A stretch of DNA of 64,000 nt from Gordionus sp. m RMFG-2023 (lineage: Eukaryota; Nematomorpha; Gordioida; Chordodea; Parachordodidae): NCBI RefSeq assembly GCF_954871325.1, contig NC_088776.1, forward strand, positions 5,525,985 through 5,589,984, written 5' to 3'. Shown one piece after another: positions 25,126 through 38,317 of the stretch. Positions within the stretch are counted from its first letter, which is position 1; each line of letters begins with the position of its first letter. The position numbers and the translations under genes are program-made. The notes under the pieces were generated by a model. That model was not told the DNA's origin, made no database searches, and saw only the letters and a list, made by a program, of their open reading frames with translations.

Positions 25126-27700
25126 AAGATTTTGGCATTTTTGGGTAAAATTTAATCAAATATCTCTCTTCCCTAAAACAAAACCAAACTCTGAACCATC
25201 CCCAAAATTTTATTTGCATGGGCTTTGACCGAATCTCGCCTATGAAAAATAATAACATATTTTGTTTTCATTTTATTTTGCTATTTAAAATTTTTTAAAT
25301 CATCTCCGATAAAGTCTGCTGAACAATTGTAAGCACTAATTCTAAAATCTATGCCAATGTTGTGCTTTACTAATGCATATGTGCGCTTTAACCAGTATAA
25401 AAGAAAAAATTACTAGCAGCAAAATTTTGGACAACCTTATTAAAAAAAGTCTAATTCCAATCAATGTTTAACTTGTGTCCTTGTTCAACTTGTTATTAAA
25501 CAGCCGGCTGTTTAGCTGACTATTGTATCGACTAAACAACCATCAAAAGCTGCTTAGTTTGGGAAAAGATTAAATGAATCAGACATAGAATTAGGCTACC
25601 AAACAGTTGGTTGTTTAGTATAATAGCCAAAAATGTAAGAGGCATTTAAGATTATAAGTAAACCACTCTTTTTTAAGATTGTATACTTATCAATATAGAA
25701 TACTATTTTATTTATATGTTTTATATTATATTTTAGATGAGCAAACATACAAATATACCATAGAGAGTATAAAAGCCAAGTGTTTCTTCTGGATTCCATA
25801 TTTTACAATGTATGTTGCTTAAGTGGTGCAATCATATTTAGAATTAATTAAAATTAGAAATATTCATCTTCATATATTCATAGAATTTTTATCATCAAAT
25901 CAATATGTCTCATATATTTCTTATCCTTTTTTTGAGTTTGCATATGCTGATAGAGCATAGATCTATAGCGGTAACGACTTCATGAAAATTATTTCTTCTA
26001 TTTAAGTTATAAAAAAAATGCGTCACTGAAATTAAAATTAGAGAAATTGAGAGCTAGTTATTATAAAAACAAAAAACATTTTATATTAGACATAAAGCAG
26101 ACGATAGAAATTTTCATAGTAAGCAGACTATAACATTTATAATGTGAAAAATATAAAAATTATTCAATATTTAGCAACGATTGATTTTATCTTTTAACCG
26201 TTGATGTTCAATTTACAATAAAAATATTCAACAACAAAAATAATTGTTGCATCGTTCTGACTCTTTCCAACCAATAGAGCATATAAATTTATTCAATATT
26301 AACAAGTAGTTAATTATATTTACCTTGCATTTAGGGCCATCATGTATCCCCGGTTTCCCCTAGTTAATATATTTTGAAAATTGATTAAGAATGTAATTTT
26401 TTTCATAATGTCTCCATCAAACAATTCTCAGTATCAAAATATAGACAGTAAAGGATTACACTGTAAAAATAGATCGCAAAAAAAATGTAAAAGCAATTTT
26501 AAATAAAATTTTTGCACTTTTGAATAATCGGTAAGTGTGCACTATATGTGCCAATTATTTTAATTTTTTTTATTACGATCTTTAAGGAACTAATTTTTCA
26601 CATGAATATATATCCATCTCAATTTATCATTTTAATTTCTATAAGATTGAACTAACCTTAAATTTTATAAAGTATTTATTTTAATTTAATTTCTCAGGTA
26701 TAAAATTTTTGAGATAATTAATTACTCTTGCCAAAACTTGCTCAATAAATTTACCTTCATTTATTAAGAAAAAAAATAATTATTGGGTATTAAAAAACCT
26801 CATTCACAAAATTAAAATTGTTTTTAAAAGAAATCCCTATTCTAACTAAGATAAAAACTTAAAAGATATATTATATTTAACGAAGCTACTTAAAATTCTA
26901 GATCATAATAATTAACCATTTTTATGTAATATAAATTCCAGCATGCTAGGGGTTGCTATAAATCCTTCTAGATTATTGAGTTATTGACTAACTTCTATTA
27001 CATATTATTTTATCATATAATGAGTAGAGCACCCATAGCTCCTCTACCACCCCCCCCCCCCTCACCCATCATTATAAATTTATTTAAATAAGGGGGTCAA
27101 TATAAAAAGTTATATATATAATTTAATTTTAAAAAAACCTATACAAGCAAGTGGTCACCTTAAGTGTCCCATCATTTTTAAAGGTTCAATTTATTAAGAA
27201 ATTTTCCTTTAACATAAGATAATCACCATATATTGACCAAGATGAGCCCATATAGTAAAAAAATATATTTACAATGATCATCAAGGATTGTTCTTTATTA
27301 GGAGGTGTTCATTAAAAAAGTGGTCCCTTTAACCATTATCATTTTGAGTTAAGTTTAGCAAAAGAAATTTTAAAATTTCCTCCATTTCCTTTCTCCCCTT
27401 TACTAACCCTCCTCCCCTTTTTCGTAGAAATAATTTATAAATAAATGCGCATTTATATTATTTTATCCAATGACATATCAACGCGTTCAAGGCTGTTTAT
27501 CAAAAGCAATTCGTTAGACGCAAACTTGCAATAATTTTTTTTTTGAATTATATTAATTTTTCTTTATTCAAAATTTACTTAATGATCTTTTTTTAAAGTA
27601 GAAATTATGTTTTTTTTAAATTTTCAGGGCGCTTATAAAATTCCCCCCTCCCTCCATTACGTTACTACAAGCTAGAATGAATAATAATAATAAATATCAT
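25126..27700. repeat. Duplicated block, copy 2
   Basis: Matches 5690-9591 minus the transposon at 8309-9177 and minus the ~400-bp stretch at 7150-7565. It provides the empty site aagatgagcccatatagtaa at about 27239 for that transposon. Open frames here (25070-25258, 25596-25799) have no counterpart open in copy 1 and are not supported as genes. Confidence 0.75.
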
Positions 27701-28400
27701 CTAATAAGATATAGTAATTTTATTATGAGACCATTCTGATTCTGTTAATCATACTAGATTATAACATATTTATTCATGTATATATTTAAAAACTAATCTT
27801 CTATTACAAAGGAACAATTGGGCTTCTTGTTTCTGAAATTTCTAGCGTTTGTTAAGGAATACTCCAAATGTTATCTCTAATATTATATATTTACGAATAT
27901 TGTAAAGGTATCGGTTAGCTGGAAGTTGATTTATTATTCGTTCCATGATAAAAATATGTTACAAATTATGGATAACGACTTCAGATGGGCAGATTTTTTA
28001 TAGAGGTGAACATAATAAGGGTAGGTTATTTATGTACTGTAATTGTAACCTGTTAAAGTCAATGGAATTGTTATCAAGGAAGCAGATTTCCGTTTTGGAT
28101 TTAATGGAGTATTTTTTGAATAGTTTATTTTAAAATCTAACTTAAAATTTTACTTCAGATTCTATAATTCAATTAATGCTCTGCATCGGGCCTAATTTTT
28201 CAAACCCGGCCTAACCCCAAATTTTTTTAAATATATTTGCCCGGCCCGAACTCGAAATTTTATTTGAAAAAATTTACCGGCCCGACTCGGCTACAATTTA
28301 TTAATATAGAAATTAATTTTTATAATTACTCAAAATAAATTATATATGTTATATGGCGTTTAGTTTCTATAAATTAAATCATTATTTTTTTAGATTCCAA
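27701..28400. repeat. Truncated third copy of the gene-region start
   Basis: Matches the start of the FN3 gene region (small antisense ORF and ggcccgg patch), then breaks off near 28400 and jumps back to block sequence at 28430. The FN3 gene itself is absent here. The frame 27945-28133 is the antisense shadow of the small ORF. Confidence 0.65.
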
Positions 28401-28429
28401 CTTTTCTCAATATGATAACTTTTCTATAT

Positions 28430-29290
28430 CTGACAATAATTAACCATTTTTATGTGATCAATTCTAGTATGCCAAGGAGTGCTAAAAAACCCTTTAGATT
28501 ATTGAAGTATTAACTAACTTCTATTACGCATTATTAATCATATAGTGAGCCAAGCATCCATAGCGCCTTTACCATTCCCCTCCCCCATCCTTAATTGTGA
28601 ATTAATTTAAATGATGTAGTCAATATAGGAAGTTATATATTATTTATTTAAAAAAAGTTTACAAGAAAGTGGTCACCATAAGTGGCCCCATTTTTTAGAA
28701 GCTCCATTTAAAAAGAAATTTTTCTTTAAATATTTAAGATTATCACCATATAACCAAATGAGCCCCTATAGTAAAAAAATATTTATAATGTTCATCAAGG
28801 ATTGTTCATTATAAGGAGATGGTCATTAAAATGTGGTCACTTTAACCATGGTAATTTTGAGTTAAGTTAAGCAAAAAATATATTATCAAAAGAAAATTTA
28901 ATTTTTCCTCCATTTCCTTTCTCCCCTTTATTAACCCTCCTCCCTTTTTCGTAGAAATAATTTATAAGTAAATGCGCATCTATATTATATTATATTATCC
29001 AATGACATATCAACGCGTTCAAGGCTGTTTGTCAAGAGCAATTCGTTAGACGCAAAACTTGCAATAATTTTTTTTTTTTTAAATTATATTATTTTTTCTT
29101 TATTCAACATTTACGTAATGATCTTTTTTTTTAAAGTAGAAATTATGTTTTTTTTTAAAAAATTTCAGGGCGCTTATAAAATTCCCCCCTCCATCCATGA
29201 CGTTACTATACAAGCTAGCATGAATAATGATAAAAAATAATAATAAACATAGACCTTCCCCCCACCCAATATCACCTAATGGGATATAGT
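28430..29290. repeat. Duplicated block, copy 3
   Basis: Repeats 26900-27720 with the same pyrimidine tracts and aaggattgttcattataagg, and again lacks the 8309-9177 transposon (aaatgagcccctatagtaaa at about 28765). It leads directly into the second gene region. Confidence 0.7.
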
Positions 29291-30633
29291 AATTTTATTA
29301 TGAGACCCTTCTGATTCTGTTAATTAAGCTAGATTATAACTTATTTATTCATGTATATATTTAAAAACTAATCTTCTATTACAAAGGAACAATTGGGCTT
29401 CATGTTTCTGAGATTTCAAGCGTTTGTTAAGGAATACTCCGAAACGATTTACTAGTTTTGAATGCTGTAGTAATATTATACATTAATGTTGTAAAGGTAT
29501 CGGGTGGCTGGAAGTTGATTCAGAATTCGTTCCATGATAAAAATATTGTTAAAAAATTATGGATAACGATTTCAGATGGGCATATTTTTGATAGAGGCGA
29601 ACGTAATAAGGGTAGATTATTTATGTTCTTTAATTTTTTAACCTGTTAAAGTCAATGGAATTGTTATCAAGGAAGCAGATTTCCGTTTTGGAGTTAACGG
29701 AATATTTATTGAACAATTTTATTTTTTTTAAATGTAACTTAAAGTTCTATTTCCAAAATTCAAAAATTCAATATTAATAAAAGATTATAATAAGATAAAA
29801 TTTTGAATAAATATTAGATACCATAGAGGAAAAACCCTATTATTCAACTTACAATTTTATGAAATACGGATTTTATAAATCCCCTTCCATTTCTATTTTA
29901 GAAAGTTTACACTGGAAAAATATTATGTGCCACCCAAAGAATATTTTTTGTTAGTATTCAATTAAAATATGGCCGCCAATGTTTTTGAAGCGAGATATTA
30001 ATATTTTTAGCAGTTATATTTTATTTTTAAAAACATCGATATTCATAGAAAAAATGTGCGCCATTTTGAAGAGAGAAATTTATGACAGCAGTCATTTTAC
30101 AACGGATAAGACTATTGTGAAATGACTCTCTGTGGTAAAATGACAACAGTCGAAATTTAACGCAGTCAATTTTCAACGGTGCACAGGTCCGGATATTTTT
30201 TTAGAAAGTTTTTTTTATTCCCGAGTAAGTTATATTTAAAAAAAATTTTTAAATAGGCCCGGGGTACATGGACCAAGCCTGAGGGTATCCGAATTGCATA
30301 ATGTAATAATGCGAGATGTAACTATTTTTTGATTAATAATTTCTTCTCTTTTTTAACATTTCAAATTAATTCATATCTAATATTCCATCCACTTTGCAAA
30401 GTGGCAAAATGGCTATATAATTCGTTCCTAACGATATAATTCTTAAAATGTTCTAATTCAAGCAATATAAAAATAATCCGTTTTCTTAAATTTATACTAG
30501 TTTAAATTATTTATAAATTCAAATTTTTTTTTTAAATTTTATTTAGAAAAATACGATTTTAATTATTATTATTCATAAATAAGAAAATATTTTTAACATT
30601 TCCTAGAATTTATTTGAGAAATCGGATGTTTGA

Positions 30634-30682
30634 GTAAACATTTTCTTAAATTGTTTACAACATCTTTGAAAATATATATATA
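30634..30682 (+). promoter_or_regulatory. Putative promoter of FN3 gene copy 2
   Basis: GTAAACA (30634-30640) and TGTTTAC (30652-30658) form the same inverted pair as before copy 1, and a TATA-like run follows at 30673-30682. Spacing to the ATG at 30776 is also similar (about 95 bases). Confidence 0.4.
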
Positions 30683-30775
30683 GATTTAGCTTTTTCAATT
30701 TAATTTGTATCATAAATTTTTTATTTTTCAATATATATACATATATAATATATTTACGATCGAATTCTCTCTATA

Positions 30776-33119
30776 ATGGTATTATATAAAGATTGCTTTT
30801 ATAGCCTATTCCTGTTTATGATATGCCTTGCTATGGTAGACCTGAATATCGGAACTTCTTTTGGTACAGAAAACTTTATTTATTAAATTTACTAAAATAA
30901 AACTTTTTTTATCTTTTGCCTAATTAATTTATGTAGGAAGAAATGTATTCAAATTCCCAAATGGGAGCTATTGTTGCGCAATTCGAAATGAGTCCATTTA
31001 TGGGATAAGAAATTTGGAGTTATATTATGATATGAAGATTATGAGGAGCGACTTCGCTTATAATTTAATAGTAAAATTTAGCGCACCACTCAAGCCTGTT
31101 CCTGGATATTCTTTTAACAGTTTTTTTTATAACGTGTACCATTATACGGATGAATTTAATATGGGAAACAAAACTATTAAAGAAGGTAGAATCAATATAA
31201 ATGACAAAGACCAGGTATTTAAAACATAAATTTGTTTTGTCTAGAAATTATATTTATTTTTATAAGCCTTTATTTTATATTATATTTTTTCTAAAAAACA
31301 AATTAGAGAAACTACCATTTCATTATTATGAATTTAGAGAAAAGCACGAAATACTTCATAATTATTTTCGTCGAATACGCGAATGATGATCCTAGTAAAT
31401 CTCGACAGCTGAAAGAACAGTTTTCTGCTAGGCGATATTCAAATGTACATGCTATAATATTTATTCAATTTATTTATGCTTTCATATCCAATAAGTAGGA
31501 AATTTTTTTTTTTTAAAAAAAAGGTATTTATTATCTTAATTTAAATTTCAATTATGCATACTATTTCTTTTCTTTGGTTAGATCTGCTATGTCTAGTATA
31601 AGAGAAAAATATCTGAAATTTATAGGATAGGTATTTTGCACTTACTGGATTACATTTGATTCCAAATTCGGATACTTCCTTAATTTTAATAACGCAGCCA
31701 AATCATTTTTCTTATTTTACAATTTTTGAAAATTATCCAGAAATGTATGATTATGCCCATCTCATGTAGCATATAATATATACCTTATCTTTGAAATTTT
31801 CTTTTTACATTTGAAGAAATTTAGGGGTGTTTTTATAAAATCTTTTTATGAGCCATTTAATATATATTTTAAAATTCATATTCATACTTTTTTTGGAAAG
31901 ATCCTACTCCCCATCTTTTCATATAACAAAATGAGTGTATATTCTGTTGTTTAGTGTTATCTAATGAATTATTTAGAAATATAAATTTTTGTTAAGTTTT
32001 ATTTATAAATTAAATAAATTATAAAGTTGCATATTATTTTTTTTTTAAATAATGTACATATATATATTTTAAAAAAAAAATTACAGATGAAGAATCATTG
32101 AAGAATAAAATCAGTAAATAATATAAATAATCAATGAAAATGAATCAAAAATATTCGAATTTTATCTTTTATATTATGTAATCTCATTGCCCATCACATT
32201 ATCCATTTTACCGAATACGCAGATAAACCCTTTCATTATTTCAATAGTAATAAGCATTACTATCATTTGTAGGTTCCTAAATCACAAAATTAAAGCGTTA
32301 ATAAAAACTATAAAGTATAACCTTTTATTTTAGAAGTGCTAACAAAAAACAGGCAATGAATAGATAACCCTATAAATTTTTTATCACAAAATGTATAATA
32401 ATTTTTTTTATTATTATTTGACAGATGTTTACCCGTTTGCTCCTAAGATATATCTTGCGTCGCTATCTGTGACTAATAAGCGATTCGATATTATCGTGTC
32501 TTGGAGTCTTTCTAATTTGTTGAATTATAGCATATTACAAAATATTCAAGCCTTCCACTTCGAACTGTTACCTAGCCACCCAGACATGATTAACCATTAT
32601 AAACAAGGAGTTTAGAAGGTAAATCTTATATCTATAATAATACAAAATGGCAACTTATTGTCACATAATTATCACTAACTCTTTTATAGATTATCAAAAA
32701 GCGAGTTAAAATTTTTATCTTTGAAATTTATCACTTTCTTTCTTGAGTGTAGGAAGGGAGAGGATGATAATTTTCGGATTACGAATACAAATATGTATAA
32801 TCGATTCGATTAAAATTGCAATTATTCGATTTGTTATATAGGGTTTTGTGACTCTTACGAAAAAGCCCATAATTTCTGAGATAATCTTTTCTCTCTTAAA
32901 AAAAACATTTGGATATATATTATATGGAAACTGTTGAACTGTATATTTTTGGTATATTAGTTTAATGTGTTATCGAAAATATTCGCCTTTAAAAATATTG
33001 CACCAAATCTCGAATACCAAATAACGATAACCATTAGAATTAAAGGCTGGAAAATATTTCATAAAGAAGATTTAACCGATAAAGTCTTCATAACCGTTCC
33101 TGCCATTCCTCGATCATGA
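30776..33119 (+). CDS. Secreted protein with two fibronectin type III-like domains, copy 2
   Basis: Five exons give an uninterrupted 265-residue protein: 30776-30863, 30937-31214, 31307-31394, 32425-32609 and 32961-33119. All junctions are GT-AG and keep frame (phases 1, 0, 1, 0). Residues 1-24 are a signal peptide (MVLYKDCFYSLFLFMICLAM). Residues 54-152 look like one FN3 fold: RNLELYY, LIVKFSAPLKPVPGY, FFYNVYHYTDEF, then NYHFIIMNLEKSTKYFIIIF and EYAND. Residues 153-262 look like a second: YPFAP, FDIIVSWSLSN, IQAFHFELLP, AFKNIAPNLEYQITITIRIK. Phase-1 introns bound the first domain and phase-0 introns split both, as in shuffled FN3 modules. There is no membrane segment, so it is probably secreted; ligand and role are unknown. 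If exon 4 instead used the donor at 32618, an in-frame TAG would end the protein. Confidence 0.7.
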
Positions 33120-33730
33120 TTATGCGAATATTATATTATATGATTATTTTATAATAATGAATTTAAAAAATTGGTTATATTTTATCTTTCTTGCTTTCTT
33201 ATTTTTATGGATTGGCATATATTTCAATTATTCTATTATGGTATATAAGGGATTTTCTTACTATTACCTTTCTATTATTCATTTATTTACAACTTTACAT
33301 CTTGTATTTTAGAAATTATAATATTTTATTTTTAAAAAATTAGATTATTTAAATAAATGATTTTTCAGCATTACTGATTTGATAAACCTTTTTTTTTTTT
33401 AATGTTTCAATTTTCAAGGAATCTTATATACAACCATATCTTAACCCTTTAAGTCATTCATTCATTTTTTTCTCATATAATTCATACTACTTCATAAAAT
33501 TTTAAACAATTTTTTTTAATAATAATAACTTTTGATATAAACAACATAATGACTAAAAAAAAAATAATAAAAAATTTCTTACAGGATGGTATATAAAAAT
33601 TAGAATCAGGAAAGCAATATTTAGCAGAAAAGGTCAGACCCCACTTGGGCTTCAGTCTCGACTTATATTTTGAAATAAGGCTCGGTTTGGGCTAATATTC
33701 TTTAATTTATTTGTAGGAAACTATGAACTA

Positions 33731-34032
33731 GTGTTGCTAAACGGCTCGATTTTTAAAATGGGGAACCCAATATTTTATCCAAAAAATATTAGGCAAGCCT
33801 GGGATAATTTTCTCATTGATGGCAGAAATATTTCGACAACTAGTAAACGGCTAACTCAATATTTTATCCATAAATATATTAAGCAACCCTGAAGATTTTG
33901 TTCATAGAAGGCACAAGGGTCTAGGCATATATTAGTGAATGAAATTTAGAGATTTAGGCAATAATTTTTTATCCAAGAGTATTGAGTTAGCCGTTTTTAA
34001 AAATTGGCTCAAAACGAGCCGTTTAACAACAC
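33731..34032. repeat. Foldback MITE, gtgttgttaaacggc family, nested pair
   Basis: The right end is gagccgtttaacaacac, the reverse complement of the family start gtgttgttaaacggctc; the left tip gtgttgctaaacggctcg agrees with one mismatch. A second family start (taaacggctaactcaatatt) inside suggests one copy within another. Confidence 0.65.
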
Positions 34033-34121
34033 TATCGACAACTATTAACAAAATTTAGAGGTTGCGTAACATTATTTTAGCTAAAATCTTAATTTAAAAT
34101 AGATTATTTCGTGTCGCATAA

Positions 34122-34333
34122 GTTTCATTTATAGTAGACATATTATGTTTAAGCGTCGCGTTATTTAAAGCTTTCGAAATCCAAGCTGATTCATTTCACT
34201 GCGTTAATAATATTTGAAATACAAGTCGCAAAACATGTTTTTAAAATTTTATCACATCTTTATCATGATAAGGCTCCTATTGGCTTGATTTCAGAAATAA
34301 CGCTAAGATAACGCGTTTACTATAAATGGGACC
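34122..34333. repeat. MITE of the tcatttatagtaaa family
   Basis: The left end gtttcatttatagtagacat and right end gcgtttactataaatgggacc are inverted relatives. The interior (taatatttgaaatacaagtcgc, attttatcacatctttatca) matches 23125-23313 and 42888-43155. Confidence 0.55.
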
Positions 34334-35100
34334 TTAACAATGCTACTAGAAACCATACTTTATTCTGGGAATAATAATACAAAATCGAATATCTTATTAT
34401 ATTTTAGATATAAAAAAATTCAAAAATAATAGTAAATTTTTTTTTAAAAACTAATTTATTGGAAAAATGTCCTACCCAAAAAGAGCTTTATTAAAAATAA
34501 TTACGGACAGAACCCCGTAAAAAAAATACCCCAATTTTTAATAAATAAAATTTATGGTTTTTTTTAGAAATAATAACTCGATAAAAATTAAAATTAAAAA
34601 TAGCGCTAAGAACAAGCTTTCCAAATGCACTGCGTGTGAATTATAACGATATTTGTAATATGGAATGCTGAGTAAGTTATCTTAATTTAATTTTTGATAC
34701 CATATTTATAACAGGGCTGAGAACTCTCGTTCTAAAATAGGGTTTTGGATTCCGTAAAATATCCCTGAAGAAAGTTCAGGGCAAGAATTAAATATATATT
34801 TATTTACGTTCTGGTAAAATAATAATTTTTTCACAATTTATCAATATAATAAATATCAGTAAAAGTTAATTGTATATAAAAAAGATTTGAATATTAATTC
34901 AACAGGAAAAGATCAACACTTATAAATGTTTGAAAAAAAGAATAATAAAATGATTTATTCTTTAATTTAAATACATGATAAAAAAAATATTAAAAGCACG
35001 AATTTTTGAATGTAAAATATCTATAATTACAATGTTTTCAATGCGCAGCTCTTCGTCTTAGATACCATACCAATTGAGTTTCAGGAATATTCTTCAAGTT
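34334..35100. other. No gene seen
   Basis: AT-rich sequence between two MITEs without recognised content. Confidence 0.45.
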
Positions 35101-35101
35101 A

Positions 35102-35284
35102 GTGTTGTTAAACGGCTCATTTTGAGCCGATTTTTAAAAACAGCTAACTCAATATTTCATCCAGAAAAATACGACGCAAGCCTGGAGATTTTGCTCACAG
35201 AAGGAACAGATGTAGACATATATTAACAAAATCTCGAGGATTAGGCAATATTTTTCTGGCTAAAATATTGAGTTATCCGTTTTA
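35102..35284. repeat. Foldback MITE, gtgttgttaaacggc family
   Basis: Starts gtgttgttaaacggctcatt and continues through ggctaactcaatatttcatcc-type sequence. The right arm ctggctaaaatattgagtta is its inverted partner, truncated before the outermost tip. Confidence 0.65.
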
Positions 35285-35579
35285 GTTTCATATCGTTGTC
35301 TATCATCAATTTTTCTTTCAATAAGTGGACTTTATATTAAATTTTTTTGATAATATTTCTCAGTATCAATATAACAGCTTTGGGTTCTTTTCACGGATTA
35401 AAAAAAAAATAATTTCCTGAAATTGTTCAAAATCGCAGGAAAAAAAATGGCAAAGATAAAATAATTAAAATTAATCATAATTAAACAGATTAATGATTAG
35501 ATAAAAAAAATTTCAACTAAAATAAAGCGAAATATATTTTTTTAGAAAAAAAAATTCCTAAATTCCTATCCTAAGTTAT

Positions 35580-36740
35580 AAAAAATAATTTCCGAATTCA
35601 CTCTAGAATGACTTCACGTACTCCGTCATGTCACGAACGAAATGTTCATATCTTAAAAACTATACAATCAAAATAAATATATATATATATATTCCAAGAT
35701 ATATTTAACAAAGTTATACTGAAAATTTTGGATCATAATAATTCACCATTTTTATGTAATATAAATTCTAGCATGCCTGGGGTTGCTATAAACTTTTCTA
35801 AATTATTGAAGTATCAACTAACTTCCGGTACACATTATTTTATCATATAGTGAGCCGAGCATCCTCTTATAGTCCATTTACCATTCCCTTGCCCCCACCC
35901 TTAATTGTAAATTTATTTTAATGAAGTGGTCACTATAAGACGTTATATACTATTTATTTTTTAAAAAAAAAGTATACAAGAAAAGTTGTCACCATAAGTG
36001 TCACATGATTCTTAGAGCTTCCATTTTTAAAGAAGTTTTCCGTTAACTACTTAATATGATCACTGTTTATTGACCAAGATGAGTCCTTATAGTAAGGAAA
36101 TATATATAATGATTTTAAAGGATTGTTCATCATAAGGAGGTGGTTATTAAAAAAAATGATCACTTTAAACCTGGTCATTTTGAGTTTTAAGAAGAAAAAA
36201 AGAGTTAGAAAAGAAATAACTTTTCCTCCATTTTCTTTCTCCTTTTTCCTTTTGCGTAAAAATAATTTATAAACATATGCGTGCGCATTTATATTATATT
36301 ATCCAATGGCATATCAACGCGTTAAAGACTGTTTATCCTAAACAATTATATAGCTTGCAATAATTTTATTTTCTTCTTTATATAAATTTTACAAAATGAT
36401 ATTTATTTTTAAGGTAGAAATTTGTTTTTTTTTTAAAAATTTTTTAAAACGCTAATTTCACCCCCTCCATGACGATACTGCAAGCTTGCAAGAACAATTT
36501 TTTTTAAAAAAAGAAGAATTTTAGAAAACATATGCCCAACCCCCTCATCATCCCGGTAATTTTATTATCAGACCCTTTCTGTTAATTTAAGTTAGATTTA
36601 TAACATAGTTATCATGTATAAATTTAATAAATAACCTTCTAATAGAAAGGGACAATTGGACTTATTGATTCTGAATTTTCTACATTTTGTTAATTAATGC
36701 TCCAAATCTCCAGTTTTGGATATTAACCTACAAAATTACA
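35580..36740. repeat. Duplicated block, copy 4
   Basis: Matches about 26830-27860: ttactctagaa, tagcatgcctggggttgcta, accaagatgagtccttatagt (a further empty site for the transposon at 8309) and caattggacttattgattctg. Similarity fades near 36740, before any FN3 exon. Confidence 0.7.
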
Positions 36741-38100
36741 GCGTTTTGAAAAATATAAGCTATATTAGCATGACATTTTTTTTTTACTAGAGGAGTTTTT
36801 TTAAAAAATTTCTGAAAACAAATGATTAAAGGGCCTTGGAATACTTTCCTGTGGACTAAAATGCCTTAGCACTTAGAATTATGAAATGATATGTGAATAT
36901 TTAATAAATTTAGAAAATAATGGATATTGTTCGTTACGTTATAATGTATTTTATATTTATTATAAATGCTATAAATTATATAAATAGTATATATATTTTC
37001 TACTATGCCAAAATTCTTGGGATGGCAATATAGAACTAAAATAGCACCTTGGACAGATCCCTTTCATTTATATCTAGTCTTTGGGATGCGTCCCTTTCTT
37101 AAAGTTGAAAATGGATAGGAAGTTTGACCTTCACTAGGCTTTTCGATTTACACATTTACTCGAATATAGGATTTTATTTTCTAAACATAATGATAAAATT
37201 ATCAAAATATTTAAAGATAATGTTTATTTTCAAAAAGTATTTAACTTTCTTTCCTTCATATTATCTTTGAAAAAATTTCAGCCATTGTTTTGTGACAAAA
37301 TACCTTTTTTTTAAGGGAGGGGGGGAGGAATATTGTTTATATCATCACTTTCAGGGATCAAAGATCTTCGTGAAATCTTGCAATATTACAATAGAATCTT
37401 TCCTTTTATTAGGTGTTATTAAATTGGCTATCCGACATAATATAACAGCTGATCTATTTTTAAGATCTGTTTATGAGATTAATTCTTCTTTATTAATTGT
37501 TACTTTATCTCTAATTCCATTCATGATAATAATCTTAGAATAATTGATTTTAATTCCACTATGAATTGCAGCTTTGGACTTTAAATTAGCCTTGCCACAT
37601 GGAAATTCAATATTTCCGAGTTTTCATTCATTCTTATTTATCATCTATTATCAATATTTATCGTATCAGCATTATTATAATTAATATAAATAATAATAGA
37701 AAAATTTTGTCGTCCATTTTATGATTTATTTTAAAAATTGTTTTTAATATTATGCCTACGTCACTGATAACACTTAAAACAAATGACGCAAGAGGGGCTT
37801 GGAGTGAGGAGCCATTGGCTCCTATCAATATGGGAGGAGTATTTGTATCGGCCATTCTGGGATTGAATTTAGGTCAATATATTTCCTAATTTAATCTATT
37901 TAAAATTTATAAAAAAAATAAAATAATAAACAGATGTTTAGATTTTTTTTAAAAAAAGAAGAGAGAACTCTGTTTGATGGGCAATAGAGGAGCTCTCTAA
38001 TAAAATTCCTGTTCTAAAAAAAAAGGGATTTAGATAATCTAAAAACTACAAAATGGAGTTAAGAATATTCCACCGTTATGAAGAATATAAAAGCTTCAAA
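36741..38100. other. No confirmed gene; possible transposase scrap
   Basis: The plus strand at about 37375-37540 is open and reads ESFLLLGVIKLAIRHNITAD. This vaguely resembles a helical segment found in some DNA-transposon transposases. Nothing else in the interval supports a gene. Confidence 0.3.
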
Positions 38101-38117
38101 TTCACAGAAATATAAGG

Positions 38118-38317
<200 letters not shown>

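Larger units (their letters stand above)
29291..34330. repeat. Duplicated gene region, copy 2
   Basis: Second complete copy of the gene region (compare 18250-23340), about 10.6 kb downstream in the same orientation. It carries the open FN3 gene (30776-33119) and ends in nested MITEs (33731-34032 and 34122-34333). Indels and substitutions are frequent in introns and flanks, so the duplication is not recent. Confidence 0.75.

Noticed and set aside
30776-30892. Reading exon 1 of FN3 copy 2 on to its TAA as a tiny secreted peptide
   Set aside because: The donor TTTTG|GTACAG with matching acceptor and phase gives a long open protein; the short reading does not explain conserved later exons.
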